From Streptosporangiaceae bacterium NEAU-GS5 (GTDB lineage: Bacteria > Actinomycetota > Actinomycetes > Streptosporangiales > Streptosporangiaceae): a stretch of 64,000 bases of DNA. The notes beneath the pieces were generated by a model. It worked only from the letters and a program-made list of their open reading frames with translations. It searched no databases and was not told where the DNA came from. A program made the position numbers and the translations under genes. Shown in pieces: positions 28,346-36,559 of the stretch (positions are counted from its first letter, which is position 1; every line of letters begins with the position of its first letter). Location of the stretch: the NCBI GenBank assembly GCA_017592665.1, contig JAGFNW010000024.1, forward strand, positions 62,001-126,000, written 5' to 3'.

Positions 28346-29131
28346 ATGAATGACGTTCTGGCCGCGGACGACGGCGGCGTGCGCATCCTGACGTTCAACC
28401 GGCCCGAACGGCTGAACGCGTGGACCGACGCGATGGGGCGGCGCTACTTCGACCTGCTCGAAGAGGCCGAACGCGACCCCGGCGTACGGGCGATCGTGGT
28501 GACCGGCGCGGGCAAGGGCTTCTGCGCCGGCGCCGACTTCCAGACGCTCACGGCGATCCAGACGGGCGACTACGCCGAGGAGCCGGACAAGCGGCCCAAC
28601 ACGTTCCCCGTCACGATCGGCAAGCCGATCATCGCTGCGGTCAACGGGGCCTGCGCCGGGCTCGGCATGGTGCACGCGCTGGTCTGCGACCTGGTGTTCA
28701 CCGCTGACGACGCCAAGTGGACCACCGCGTTCGCCCGTCGCGGCCTGATCGCCGAATACGGCCTTGCCTGGGTGTTGCCGCGCCTGATCGGCCAGGCCAG
28801 GGCCATGGACATTCTCCTGTCCGGCCGTACGTTCACCGGCTCCGAGGCGTACGAGCTGGGCCTGGCCGGCAAGGCCGTGCCGCGCGAGGAGGTGGTCGGC
28901 GCGGCCGTCGCGTATGCGCGGGAGCTGGCCACCTTCAGCTCGCCCGCCTCGATGGCGATCATCAAGCGGCAGGTCTGGGGCGACTGGACGACCACGCTCG
29001 ACGAGTCAAGGGACACGGCCGTGGGCCTCATGGTCGAGTCGTTCGGCCGGCCCGACTTCACCGAAGGAGTGGCGAGCTTCCTCGAGCGGCGCGAACCGAA
29101 GTTCCCGCCGCTAGAAGAACGTCCTCGATAG
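28346..29131 (+). CDS. Enoyl-CoA hydratase/isomerase (crotonase) family protein
   Basis: This 261-residue crotonase fold has oxyanion-hole segments GKGFCAGADFQTL and AAVNGACAGLGMVHAL. A Glu in RGLIAEYGLAW matches the catalytic position. It acts on acyl-CoA esters. The exact reaction (hydration, isomerisation or other) cannot be read from the sequence. The ATG at 28346 lies 11 bp after the NOS stop, with ACTATATTCT between, so it is either in the same operon or has a short leader. It converges with galK with only 4 bp between stops. Confidence 0.9.
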   Translation: MNDVLAADDGGVRILTFNRPERLNAWTDAMGRRYFDLLEEAERDPGVRAIVVTGAGKGFCAGADFQTLTAIQTGDYAEEPDKRPNTFPVTIGKPIIAAVNGACAGLGMVHALVCDLVFTADDAKWTTAFARRGLIAEYGLAWVLPRLIGQARAMDILLSGRTFTGSEAYELGLAGKAVPREEVVGAAVAYARELATFSSPASMAIIKRQVWGDWTTTLDESRDTAVGLMVESFGRPDFTEGVASFLERREPKFPPLEERPR

Positions 29132-29135
29132 CGCT

Positions 29136-30245
29136 TTAGATGACGCGGCGGGCTCCGGCGGCCGGGGTCGCGGTGAGGAACGTCGGCGCGGCCCAGCCCC
29201 GGGCCGCGTAGGCGGCCTCGGTCTGCTCGCGTACGGCCTGGGCCTTCTCCGGCGCGACGAGCGCGATGGCCGAGCCGCCGAACCCACCGCCCGTCATCCG
29301 CGCCCCGCGCGCCCCGCCGCGGATGGCCGACTCGACGGCCACGTCCAGCTCCGGCGAGGAGACCTCATATTGGTCGCGCAACGACAGATGTGACGCGTTC
29401 AGGATCGCCCCGATCTCCAGCACCGCCCCGGCGCGCAGCAGCCCGATGACGGCCTCGACGCGGTGGTTCTCGGTGACCACGTGCTGCACGCGCTTGCGCT
29501 CGTCACCGCTCAGCTGCGCGAGCGCGGCCGCCAGGTCGGTGACGTCGCGAAGGGCCGGGACGCCGAGGCGCTTCGCGGCGTTCTCGCAGTCCTGACGGCG
29601 CTTGGCGTACTGGCCGTCGGCGAGCTCGTGGTGCACGCCCGTGTTGATGATGAGCAGGGTGAGGCCGTGGGCGGCGAGGTCGAGCGGGATGTTCCTGGAC
29701 GCCAGGGAACGGCAGTCGAGGAACAGCGCGTGGCCCTCCTTGCTCAGCGCGGACGCCGCCTGATCCATGATCCCGCAGGGCATGCCGACGAAGTCGTTCT
29801 CCGCTTTCTGGCTGAGTTTGGCCAGCTCCAAGGGGGTGTGACCCAGGGCGTACAGGTCATTGAGCGCGATCGCGACGCAGAGCTCGAGCGCGGCGCTCGA
29901 GGAGAGCCCGGCGCCCTTCGGCACGTCGCCGTCGATCACGATGTCGGCGCCGCGCGTGACGCCGAGCGCCCAGAAGACGCCGGCGGGATAGCGCTCCCAG
30001 CCGGTGGCCTGGTCGAGGCCGGTGAGTGTCCTGGGCCGGCCGCCGTCCTGCAGCGAGGCGAGCCGGATGACGCCGTCGTCGCGTGGGCTGACCGCCGCCG
30101 TGACCCCCCACGGCACCGCGAACGGCAGCACGAACCCGTCGTTGTAGTCGGTGTGCTCGCCGATCAGGTTGACTCGGCCCGGCGCGTGCCACACCCCTTC
30201 GGGATCCGTCCCGTACGCCTCCCGGAAGGCATCAGCAACGCGCAT
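29136..30245 (-). CDS. galK: Galactokinase
   Basis: This GHMP-family enzyme phosphorylates galactose to galactose-1-phosphate in the Leloir pathway. The signature GRVNLIGEHTDYNDGFVLP binds galactose. The ATP loop is KGAGLSSSAALE, and the C-terminal GHMP motif is MTGGGFGGSAIALV. At 369 residues it is a normal length. galT and galE are not in the window. The ATG at 30245 follows a GAGGAGTG. An ECF sigma factor gene lies 13 bp upstream on the same strand, a tight but probably incidental pairing. Confidence 0.95.
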   Translation of the reverse strand: MRVADAFREAYGTDPEGVWHAPGRVNLIGEHTDYNDGFVLPFAVPWGVTAAVSPRDDGVIRLASLQDGGRPRTLTGLDQATGWERYPAGVFWALGVTRGADIVIDGDVPKGAGLSSSAALELCVAIALNDLYALGHTPLELAKLSQKAENDFVGMPCGIMDQAASALSKEGHALFLDCRSLASRNIPLDLAAHGLTLLIINTGVHHELADGQYAKRRQDCENAAKRLGVPALRDVTDLAAALAQLSGDERKRVQHVVTENHRVEAVIGLLRAGAVLEIGAILNASHLSLRDQYEVSSPELDVAVESAIRGGARGARMTGGGFGGSAIALVAPEKAQAVREQTEAAYAARGWAAPTFLTATPAAGARRVI

Positions 30246-30258
30246 AATCCAACACTCC

Positions 30259-31503
30259 TCAACAAGGGCCTTGAGGTAGGTTACCGGCCCTCGCCAGCAG
30301 GTAGCGCTGCTCGGGGAAGCTCGTCGCGCGCCGGGCGGCCGTCTCGTACGCGGCCCGGGCCGCGGCCAGGTCGCCCGACATCTCCAGCAGATGTGCGCGC
30401 ACCGCGTCGAGCCGGTGGCCGCCCGAGACGCGGTCGTCGTTCTCCAGCGTCTTGAGCAGGTCGAGCCCGGCCCCCGGTCCCTTCACCATGGCGACGGCCA
30501 CCGCGTGGTTGAGCGTCACGACAGGGTTGGGGGACACCCGCGCCAGCAGGTCATAGAGGGCGAGGATCTGCGGCCAGTCGGTGTCGGCGGCGTCGCTGGC
30601 CTCGGCGTGCACGGCGGCGATCGCGGCCTGCAGCTGATACGGCCCGAGCGCCGAACGCGCGAGCGTCTCGGTCACCAGGGCGATCCCCTCGTCGAGGGGG
30701 CCACGCAGCCAGAGCGCCCGATCCTGCTCCGCGAGGGGGACCAGGCTCCCGTCGTCGCGCGTCCGCGCCGGCCGGCGGGCCTCGGTGAGCAGCATCAGCG
30801 CGAGCAGCCCGGCCACCTCCCCGTCGCCGGGCAGCAGCCGGTGCACCTGCCGGGTCAGGCGCAGCGCCTCCGCCGTCAGATCGGCCCGCACGAGCTCGGT
30901 GCCGGAGGACGCCGTGTATCCCTCATTGAAGATCAGATACAGCACGTGGAGGATCGCGTTGAGCCGCTCGGCCCGCTCCGCCTCGGGCGGCATGTCGAAC
31001 TGCGCCCCGGTCGCCTTGATCCGCTGCTTGGCGCGGCTGATCCGCTGCGCCATGGTCGCCTCCGGCACCAGGAACGCCCGGGCGATCTCCGCGGTGGTCA
31101 GGCCGCCGACCGCGCGCAGCGTCAGCGCCACCTGCGAGGCGGGGGACAGAGCCGGATGGCAGCACAGGAACAGCAGCGTGAGCGTGTCGTCGGCCCCGGT
31201 GGCCGGGGAATCCTCCGGATCCTCGAGCGGCGGCGGCTCCATCAGCGCGACCGTCTCCTCGCGCCTGCGCCTGGCCTGCTCGCTGCGGATCTGATCGGTC
31301 AGCCGGCGGGACGCCACGGTGATCAGCCAGCCGCGCGGATTGGCCGGAACGCCTTCCTCGGGCCACTGCACGGCGGCCGCCAGCAGCGCCTCCTGCACGG
31401 CGTCCTCACACGCGTCGAACTGGCCATAACGCCGCACGAGCACGCCCAGCACCTGCGGCGCCCACTCCCGCAGCACATCCTCAGTGGCCGTATCCGTCCC
31501 CAT
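30259..31503 (-). CDS. ECF42-type sigma factor with C-terminal TPR-like domain
   Basis: The 414-residue product has sigma region 2 (FDACEDAVQEALLAAAVQWPEEGVPANPRGWLITVASRRLTDQIR), region 4 (TLRAVGGLTTAEIARAFLVPEATMAQRISRAKQRIK) and a long C-terminal helical extension (DUF6596/TPR-like, from about residue 185: LYLIFNEGYTASSG, LNHAVAVAMVKGPGAGL). This is the layout of ECF42 factors, which use the C-terminal domain instead of an anti-sigma factor. They are usually encoded with DGPF/YCII-domain proteins, and none is seen here. The ATG at 31503 is chosen because region 2 begins soon after. Confidence 0.88.
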   Translation of the reverse strand: MGTDTATEDVLREWAPQVLGVLVRRYGQFDACEDAVQEALLAAAVQWPEEGVPANPRGWLITVASRRLTDQIRSEQARRRREETVALMEPPPLEDPEDSPATGADDTLTLLFLCCHPALSPASQVALTLRAVGGLTTAEIARAFLVPEATMAQRISRAKQRIKATGAQFDMPPEAERAERLNAILHVLYLIFNEGYTASSGTELVRADLTAEALRLTRQVHRLLPGDGEVAGLLALMLLTEARRPARTRDDGSLVPLAEQDRALWLRGPLDEGIALVTETLARSALGPYQLQAAIAAVHAEASDAADTDWPQILALYDLLARVSPNPVVTLNHAVAVAMVKGPGAGLDLLKTLENDDRVSGGHRLDAVRAHLLEMSGDLAAARAAYETAARRATSFPEQRYLLARAGNLPQGPC

Positions 31504-31609
31504 GCCCCGCCAACATACGCTCCCCCCACCCACCCCGCGCATTTTGGTACCGGCCTCGGGTGGTGAAAATGCGTGGTTGACGTGGGGATATGGTCCGTAC
31601 GCTGGCGGG

Positions 31610-32104
31610 ATGAAGATTCGGCGGGTGGGCGCGGGCGATTGGGTGGTCTGGCGGGGGCTGCGGCTGGCGGCGCTCGCGGACGCGCCGGAGGCGTTCCTTA
31701 CCACGTTGGAGACGGCTCAGGCGTTCACCGATGACGATTGGCGCGCGGCGCTGGGTCCGAAGCGGGGGTTGAAGGCGGTCGCGTTCGTCGACGATCGCGC
31801 CGTGGGGATGGTCGGGGCGTATGTGGACGACGCCCGCCCGGGCGCGGCCCAGCTGATCAGCATGTGGGTGCACCCGGACGCGCGGTCCACCGGCGTGGCC
31901 GACGGTCTGGTGGAGGAGGCCCTGGCCTGGGCGCGGGAGCAGGGCTTCGGCGTGGTCGAGCTGGACGTCGAGCAGGGAAACGGCCGGGCCTCCCGGTTCT
32001 ACGAGCGGCTCGGGTTCACGTTCACCGGTGAGTCCGAGGTGATCGAGCGCCTGTCCGAGGCCTCGTCGATGGTGTGTTCCCGGATGGCCCGCCACCTGGC
32101 GTGA
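31610..32104 (+). CDS. GNAT-family N-acetyltransferase
   Basis: This 164-residue protein has the GNAT core: strand 4 LISMWVHPDARSTGVADGLVEEALAWA (an acetyl-CoA loop of the R/Q-x-x-G-x-G/A type, here RSTGVA) and the C-terminal EQGNGRASRFYERLGFTFTGESE. The substrate is unknown. The start is ATG 31610, with GGCGGG upstream. Its last 106 bp overlap the 3' end of the convergent iron-transport ATPase gene, which is unusual. Both reading frames contain family-conserved residues up to the edge of the overlap. Confidence 0.85.
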   Translation: MKIRRVGAGDWVVWRGLRLAALADAPEAFLTTLETAQAFTDDDWRAALGPKRGLKAVAFVDDRAVGMVGAYVDDARPGAAQLISMWVHPDARSTGVADGLVEEALAWAREQGFGVVELDVEQGNGRASRFYERLGFTFTGESEVIERLSEASSMVCSRMARHLA

Positions 32105-32865
32105 GGGACGATCAGCGGGGTGCCGGTCAGGGGATCGGGGATGATCTCGCAGCGCAGGCCGAAGACGTCCGCGATCAGATCGGCGGTGACGATCGACAGC
32201 GGGTCGCCCTCGGCGACGACACGGCCGTCGCGCATCACGATCAGGTGGGTGGCGTGGCGGCAGGCCTGGTTGAGATCGTGCAGCACGGCGACCAGCGTGC
32301 GGCCCTGTTCGTGCAGGCCGGCGCACAGATCGAGCACCTCGACCTGATGGGCGATGTCGAGGAACGTGGTCGGTTCGTCGAGCAGCAGGATGGGCGTGTC
32401 CTGCGCGAGGACCATGGCGAGCCACACGCGCTGCCGCTGGCCGCCGGACAGTTCGTCGACGCACCGGTCGGCGAGGTCGGCCACCCCGGTGGCGGCCATG
32501 GCCTCGGCGACGGCCGCCGCGTCGGCGGGCGACCATTGGCGGGTCAGCCGCTGGTGCGGGTAGCGCCCGCGGGAGACGAGGTCGGCCACCGTGATCCCGT
32601 CGGGCACGAACGAGCTCTGCGGCAGCAGCCCGAGCCGCCGCGCCACCTCCTTCGACGGCAGCGAGCCGATCACGGCCCCGTCGAGGTGTACGGCTCCCGC
32701 CCGCGGCTTCACCATCCGCGCCAGGGCGCGCAGCAACGTCGACTTGCCGCACGCGTTCGGCCCCACGATCACCGTGAAGGAGCCGTCCGGAATGCCCACG
32801 GACAGGCCGGACGCCACGATCCGCCGGTCATAGGCCAAGGTCAGGCCGGTTCCCGAGAGTCTCAA
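31999..32865 (-). CDS. Iron-siderophore ABC transporter, ATP-binding protein
   Basis: This FecE/FepC-type ATPase has Walker A GPNACGKST, signature ELSGGQRQRVW, Walker B ILLLDEP and H-loop VLHDLNQA. It energises ferric-siderophore import with the two permeases upstream. The start is a TTG at 32865 overlapping the previous stop (TTGA), as the frame has no ATG or GTG nearby. Relatives usually end soon after PDPLTGTPLIVPHAR. Here about 35 more residues follow, running antisense to the GNAT gene. Confidence 0.9.
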   Translation of the reverse strand: MRLSGTGLTLAYDRRIVASGLSVGIPDGSFTVIVGPNACGKSTLLRALARMVKPRAGAVHLDGAVIGSLPSKEVARRLGLLPQSSFVPDGITVADLVSRGRYPHQRLTRQWSPADAAAVAEAMAATGVADLADRCVDELSGGQRQRVWLAMVLAQDTPILLLDEPTTFLDIAHQVEVLDLCAGLHEQGRTLVAVLHDLNQACRHATHLIVMRDGRVVAEGDPLSIVTADLIADVFGLRCEIIPDPLTGTPLIVPHARWRAIREHTIDEASDRRSITSDSPVNVNPSRS

Positions 32866-33803
32866 CGTCGATCCTTTCGCAGCAGGAAGGCGAGATAGAC
32901 ACCGCCGATGGCGGCGGTCATCACGCCGGCGGGCAGTTGGCCGGGGGCGATCACGCGTTGCGCCGCGACGTCGGCGGCGACCAGCAGCACGGCCCCGGTG
33001 AGCGCCGACGCGGTCAGCGTGACCCCGGGCGCGCGCGTGATCCGCCGGGCCAGGTGGGGGGCGACGAGCGCGAGGAAGGCGACCGGCCCGGCCGCGGCCG
33101 TACCGGCTCCGACCAGGGCGACGCCCGCCGCCACCGTCCAGCGGCGGGTGGCCTCGACCGGCACGCCGAGGGCCTTGGCCGCGTCGTCGCCCATCTCCAT
33201 CATCCGAAGCGGCCGCGACAGAACGCCGCACACCGGGATGAGCAGCGCGAGTACGGCCGCGAGCGGGATGACCTGCTCCCAGCCGCGCCCGCTGAGGCTG
33301 CCCGTCAGCCACGCCGCCGCCGACGCGGACTCCCAGATCCCCGCCTGGGTCAGCAGGTAGGAGTTGGCGGCGGACAGGAGCGCGCCGACCCCGACGCCGA
33401 CCAGCACCAGCCGCCGTCCCCGCCGGGAAAGCACCTGTACGGCCAGGGCGGTGAGCACGCACCCGAGCACGGCGCCCGCCGCGACCGCCCATGGACTGCC
33501 GTGCCGTACGACCGCGACGATGCCGCCGGTGGCGGCGCCCGCGGTGAAGCCGAGGAAGTCGGGACTGCCGAGCGGGTTGCGGGTGAGGCTCTGGAACAGG
33601 GCTCCGCTCAGCCCGAACGCCGCGCCCACGAGCACCCCCGACGCCACACGCGGCGCGCGCAGGCCGGTCACGACGAATTCGGTGGCCGGCGTGCCCCGGC
33701 CGGCGAGCGCGGCGACGAGGTCGGAGATCGGCAGCGCGTACTCGCCGGTCGCGAGGGCGACGAGGCTCACCGCCACGGCGGCGGCGACCAGAAGCCATTT
33801 CAC
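32862..33803 (-). CDS. Iron-siderophore ABC transporter, FecCD-family permease (second)
   Basis: This 313-residue membrane permease of the FecCD/BtuC family has about nine transmembrane segments. Family motifs include LRAPRVASGVLVGAAFGLSGALFQSLTRNPLGSPDFLG and the ATPase-contact region GDDAAKALG, plus GPVAFLALVAPHLARRI. It forms the channel together with the preceding permease. The start is a GTG at 33803 overlapping the previous stop (GTGA), so translation is coupled. Confidence 0.92.
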   Translation of the reverse strand: MKWLLVAAAVAVSLVALATGEYALPISDLVAALAGRGTPATEFVVTGLRAPRVASGVLVGAAFGLSGALFQSLTRNPLGSPDFLGFTAGAATGGIVAVVRHGSPWAVAAGAVLGCVLTALAVQVLSRRGRRLVLVGVGVGALLSAANSYLLTQAGIWESASAAAWLTGSLSGRGWEQVIPLAAVLALLIPVCGVLSRPLRMMEMGDDAAKALGVPVEATRRWTVAAGVALVGAGTAAAGPVAFLALVAPHLARRITRAPGVTLTASALTGAVLLVAADVAAQRVIAPGQLPAGVMTAAIGGVYLAFLLRKDRR

Positions 33804-34792
33804 AGCGCGCTCAGCCTCCTCCGCCGGGCGAGGACGATGAAGGCGGGCGCGCCGAGGACCGCGCAGACGATGCCGACCTGCACCTCGCCGGGTCGCGCGA
33901 TCAGCCGTCCCGTGATGTCGGAGGCCAGGATGAGCACGGGCGCGAGGACGGCCGAGTAGGGGAGGATCCACCGTTGGTCGGGTCCGGTGAAGCCGCGGAC
34001 GATGTGCGGAACGGCCAATCCGACGAACCAGATGGGCCCGGCCGCGGCCGTCGCCGCGCCGCAGAGCAGGGTGATCGCCACCGCTGCGAGGATGCGGGTA
34101 CGGCCCAGGCCGGCGCCGAGCGCGCGGCCCGTGTCGTCACCGAGCGCGAGGGCGTTGAGCGGCCGGGCCAGGGCGAGGCCGAGCAGGATTCCGGCGATGG
34201 CGAGGGGCGCGAGCCGTACCGTGACGTCGGCCGTCTGGGCGGCCAGCGATCCGGTGAGCCAGAATCGCATCCGGTCGTAGGCGGCGGTGTCGGCGCGCAG
34301 CACCATGTCGCTGAACGCGCGGAGCGCGGCGGCCACGGCGATCCCGGCGAGCGCGAGCCGTACGGGACCGGCTCCGGACCGCCCGGACGAGCCGAGCAGG
34401 TAGACGACGACGGAGGCCAGCGCGGCCCCCGCGAACGCGAACCAGACATAGCCGGCCGGGTCGGTCACGCCGAGGAGCCCGATGGCGGCGACCACGCCGG
34501 CCGCCGCGCCCTCGCTGACGCCGAGCAGCCCGGGATCGGCGAGCGGGTTGCGGGTGAGGCTCTGCATGAGCGCCCCCGCGAGGCCGAGGCACGCGCCGAC
34601 GCCGATGCCGAGCACGGTGCGTGGCAGGCGTAGTTCGCGGACGACCGTCACGTCGTCCCCGGCGCCCGACGAGGTCAGCGCTTCGACCACCGCGTGCAGC
34701 GGCACGGGCCGGGCCCCCAGCGCCACGCTGAGCAGGGCCAACGCGACGAGCACACCGATCGCGAGCGCGAGCCCGGCGCTCTTGAGGGTCAC
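33800..34792 (-). CDS. Iron-siderophore ABC transporter, FecCD-family permease (first)
   Basis: This 330-residue permease is a paralogue of the next gene, with the matching motifs LRLPRTVLGIGVGACLGLAGALMQSLTRNPLADPGLLG, LGDDTGRALGAG and GPIWFVGLAVPHIVRGFTGPDQRWILP. It is the first gene of the import operon. The GTG at 34792 follows GGAGAACCT. The 68-bp gap to the divergent binding-protein gene holds the iron box, so both directions are probably iron-repressed. Confidence 0.92.
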   Translation of the reverse strand: MTLKSAGLALAIGVLVALALLSVALGARPVPLHAVVEALTSSGAGDDVTVVRELRLPRTVLGIGVGACLGLAGALMQSLTRNPLADPGLLGVSEGAAAGVVAAIGLLGVTDPAGYVWFAFAGAALASVVVYLLGSSGRSGAGPVRLALAGIAVAAALRAFSDMVLRADTAAYDRMRFWLTGSLAAQTADVTVRLAPLAIAGILLGLALARPLNALALGDDTGRALGAGLGRTRILAAVAITLLCGAATAAAGPIWFVGLAVPHIVRGFTGPDQRWILPYSAVLAPVLILASDITGRLIARPGEVQVGIVCAVLGAPAFIVLARRRRLSAL

Positions 34793-34825
34793 AGGTTCTC
34801 CTTGCCTAGGTTAAAGTGCCGCAAG

Positions 34826-34844
34826 CAAGGTTAGCCTTACCTAA
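34826..34844. promoter_or_regulatory. Iron box (DmdR/IdeR-type operator)
   Basis: The 19-bp element ending in ...TTAGCCTTACCTAA matches 15 of 19 positions of the consensus TTAGGTTAGGCTAACCTAA for DtxR-family iron repressors. It lies between the divergent permease and binding-protein genes. A weaker half site (CCTAGGTTAAAG) lies about 20 bp to its left. Confidence 0.8.
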
Positions 34845-34860
34845 GTTACAGTGAGGTCAC

Positions 34861-35829
34861 ATGAAGAGACTGACCATCGGTGTCGCGCTCGTCGCGACGC
34901 TCGGCGCGTGCGGCACGACGACCGTCGCTCCGCCTGTCGGGAAGCCGGAGGCGTCGGCGTGGAGCTTCACCGACGACCGGGGGACGACGATCACGCTGCC
35001 TCGGCGGCCCGCCCGGATCGTCGCGCAGTCGTCGGTCGCGGCGGCGCTGTGGGATCTCGGCGTACGCCCGGTCGGCGTGTTCGGGCCGCACAAGCGCGCC
35101 GACGGGACGGCCGACCCGGAGGTCGTACCGGTCGACATCACCAAAGTCGAGGGCATCGGCAACGTGTGGGACGAGTTCAACGTCGAGAAGTACGCGGCGC
35201 TGCGGCCCGATCTGCTGGTCAGCAGCATGTACGTCAAGGACACCCTCTGGTATGTCCCGGACCGGTCGAAGGCCCAGATCGAGAAGATCGCCCCGACTGT
35301 GGGGATCAGCCTGATGGGCAGGTCCGCCGATCAGCTGATCGAGCGGTATGCGAGCCTGGCCAAGGCGCTGGGCGCGAACGTCGACGCGCCGCAGATCGTC
35401 AAGGACAAGGCGCGGTTCGAGGCGGCGGCCGGCAAGCTGAAGACGTTCGCGGCCGAGCATCCTGACTTGAAGGTCATGTTCGCGAGCGGCGCGGCCGACT
35501 TGTTCTATGTCTGCTATCCGCCGGATTACGCAGATCTGTCGTATTACATCAAGCAAGGCCTGGACGTCGTGACCCCCAAGGCGGACAAGGGCGGCTACTT
35601 CGAGTCGCTCAGCTGGGAGAACGCCGACAAGTACGCGGCCGACGTCATCTTCGTGGACTCCCGGACCCAGGCTCTGACGATCCCCCAGATGGCCGCCAAG
35701 CCGACCTGGGCCGCCCTCCCCGCCGTCAAGGCGGGCCACGTCTACCCCTGGAACCCCGTGACCCGCCTCAGCTACACCGGCTACGCCGACATGCTCGAAT
35801 CCATCCTCACCACCCTCACCACCCTCTGA
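34861..35829 (+). CDS. Iron-siderophore-binding lipoprotein
   Basis: This 322-residue FecB/FhuD-type binding protein has a signal peptide with lipobox LGAC and the class III binding-protein fold: ITLPRRPARIVAQSSVAAALWDLGVRPVGVFG, LRPDLLVSSMYV, and C-terminal WAALPAVKAGHVYPWNP. It captures ferric siderophore outside the membrane for the divergent permease/ATPase operon. GAGGTCAC precedes the ATG. The siderophore is unknown, and no siderophore biosynthesis genes are nearby. Confidence 0.9.
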   Translation: MKRLTIGVALVATLGACGTTTVAPPVGKPEASAWSFTDDRGTTITLPRRPARIVAQSSVAAALWDLGVRPVGVFGPHKRADGTADPEVVPVDITKVEGIGNVWDEFNVEKYAALRPDLLVSSMYVKDTLWYVPDRSKAQIEKIAPTVGISLMGRSADQLIERYASLAKALGANVDAPQIVKDKARFEAAAGKLKTFAAEHPDLKVMFASGAADLFYVCYPPDYADLSYYIKQGLDVVTPKADKGGYFESLSWENADKYAADVIFVDSRTQALTIPQMAAKPTWAALPAVKAGHVYPWNPVTRLSYTGYADMLESILTTLTTL

Positions 35830-35878
35830 GAGATGTGAGGGTGTGAGGGGTGTGGAGGGTTGAGGGTGTGAGCGGGCG

Positions 35879-36064
35879 TGATCTTGCAGAAACTCCCGCG
35901 CTGCAGGCGGCCAGGTTGTTGATCTAGCAGGAATTCCCTTTCCGCAGCTCAGAGCTTCGGTGATCATGCACTTGCATGATCACCGAAGGCGCTGCCTGGG
36001 CATCGGGAGAAAGTGCAAGATCACGAAAGCGCTGACCTGGACTTCGGGAATCCCCGCAAGATCA
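35879..36064. repeat. Mirror-symmetric array of four 46-bp repeats
   Basis: Four related units of exactly 46 bp occur at 35879-35924 (+), 35920-35965 (+), 35978-36023 (-) and 36019-36064 (-). Each begins TGATCTwGC, has CCC near position 17-19 and ends TGATC. Neighbouring units share the 5-bp TGATC edge, giving a 41-bp period. The two pairs face each other across ATGCACTTGCAT, making a perfect 16+2+16-bp palindrome at 35955-35988. It lies between the convergent ends of the iron-binding protein and a secreted protein gene. It looks like an intergenic repeat family. Function unknown. Confidence 0.85.
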
Positions 36065-36559
36065 CGGCCCGGGGTGGGGGGCGGGGAGGGTGCAGGTTAC
36101 GGAGATGGCGGTGCCGGGGTAGCCGGCGGATTCGGGGGTGCCGGAGAGGTCGGCGGGTTGTTTGGTTTGGCTGCCGTAGAGGTGGACCTGGGCGCCGCCG
36201 GTGGTGGCTTTGGTGAGGGTGGGGGCTGGGTCGCCGGTGGAGGTGTGGGCTTCGACGGGGGCGCCGGGGGGTGGGGCGATCTTTTCGGCGTCCTTGCCGA
36301 CGTAGACCTTGCCGTCCTTGACGGCGACCGTGAGGGGGCCGTCGGGGCTGGGGGCGTCGCCGACCTCCTTGCCGTTGAAGTAGACCTTGCCGTCCTTGAC
36401 CTCGACCTTGTCGAGCCCCGCGCCCTGGCCGGGGGGCGGACAGCCGGCGGCGGCCGTGGGTGACGGATCCTCGGAGGGGCCGGCCGCGGCGGCCGCGGTG
36501 ACGGAACCCGCCAGGCCGAGGGCGAGGAGGCCCACGACGATGACGCGGGATCGTTTCAT
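36062..36559 (-). CDS. Small secreted protein with two VKDGKVY repeats
   Basis: This 165-residue protein has a signal peptide (MKRSRVIVVGLLALGLAGSVTAAAAA). A Pro/Ala stretch follows, then two similar segments, VEVKDGKVYFNGKEVGDAP (about residues 52-70) and VAVKDGKVYVGKDAEKIAP (about 78-96), and a variable tail. No family is recognised. Its stop codon is formed by the edge of the last 46-bp repeat. It is divergent from a two-component system, whose regulator may control it. The shared 123-bp intergenic region contains AGCCTT twice (36594, 36619). Confidence 0.65.
   Translation of the reverse strand: MKRSRVIVVGLLALGLAGSVTAAAAAGPSEDPSPTAAAGCPPPGQGAGLDKVEVKDGKVYFNGKEVGDAPSPDGPLTVAVKDGKVYVGKDAEKIAPPPGAPVEAHTSTGDPAPTLTKATTGGAQVHLYGSQTKQPADLSGTPESAGYPGTAISVTCTLPAPHPGP

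Noticed and set aside
35955-35988. 34-bp palindrome considered only as a terminator
   Set aside because: It arises from the meeting of two inverted repeat copies and lies more than 125 bp past the nearest upstream stop. A terminator role is possible but not the best description.
35879-36064. 46-bp repeats considered as a small CRISPR array
   Set aside because: Units overlap by 5 bp and change orientation. There are no unique spacers and no cas genes.
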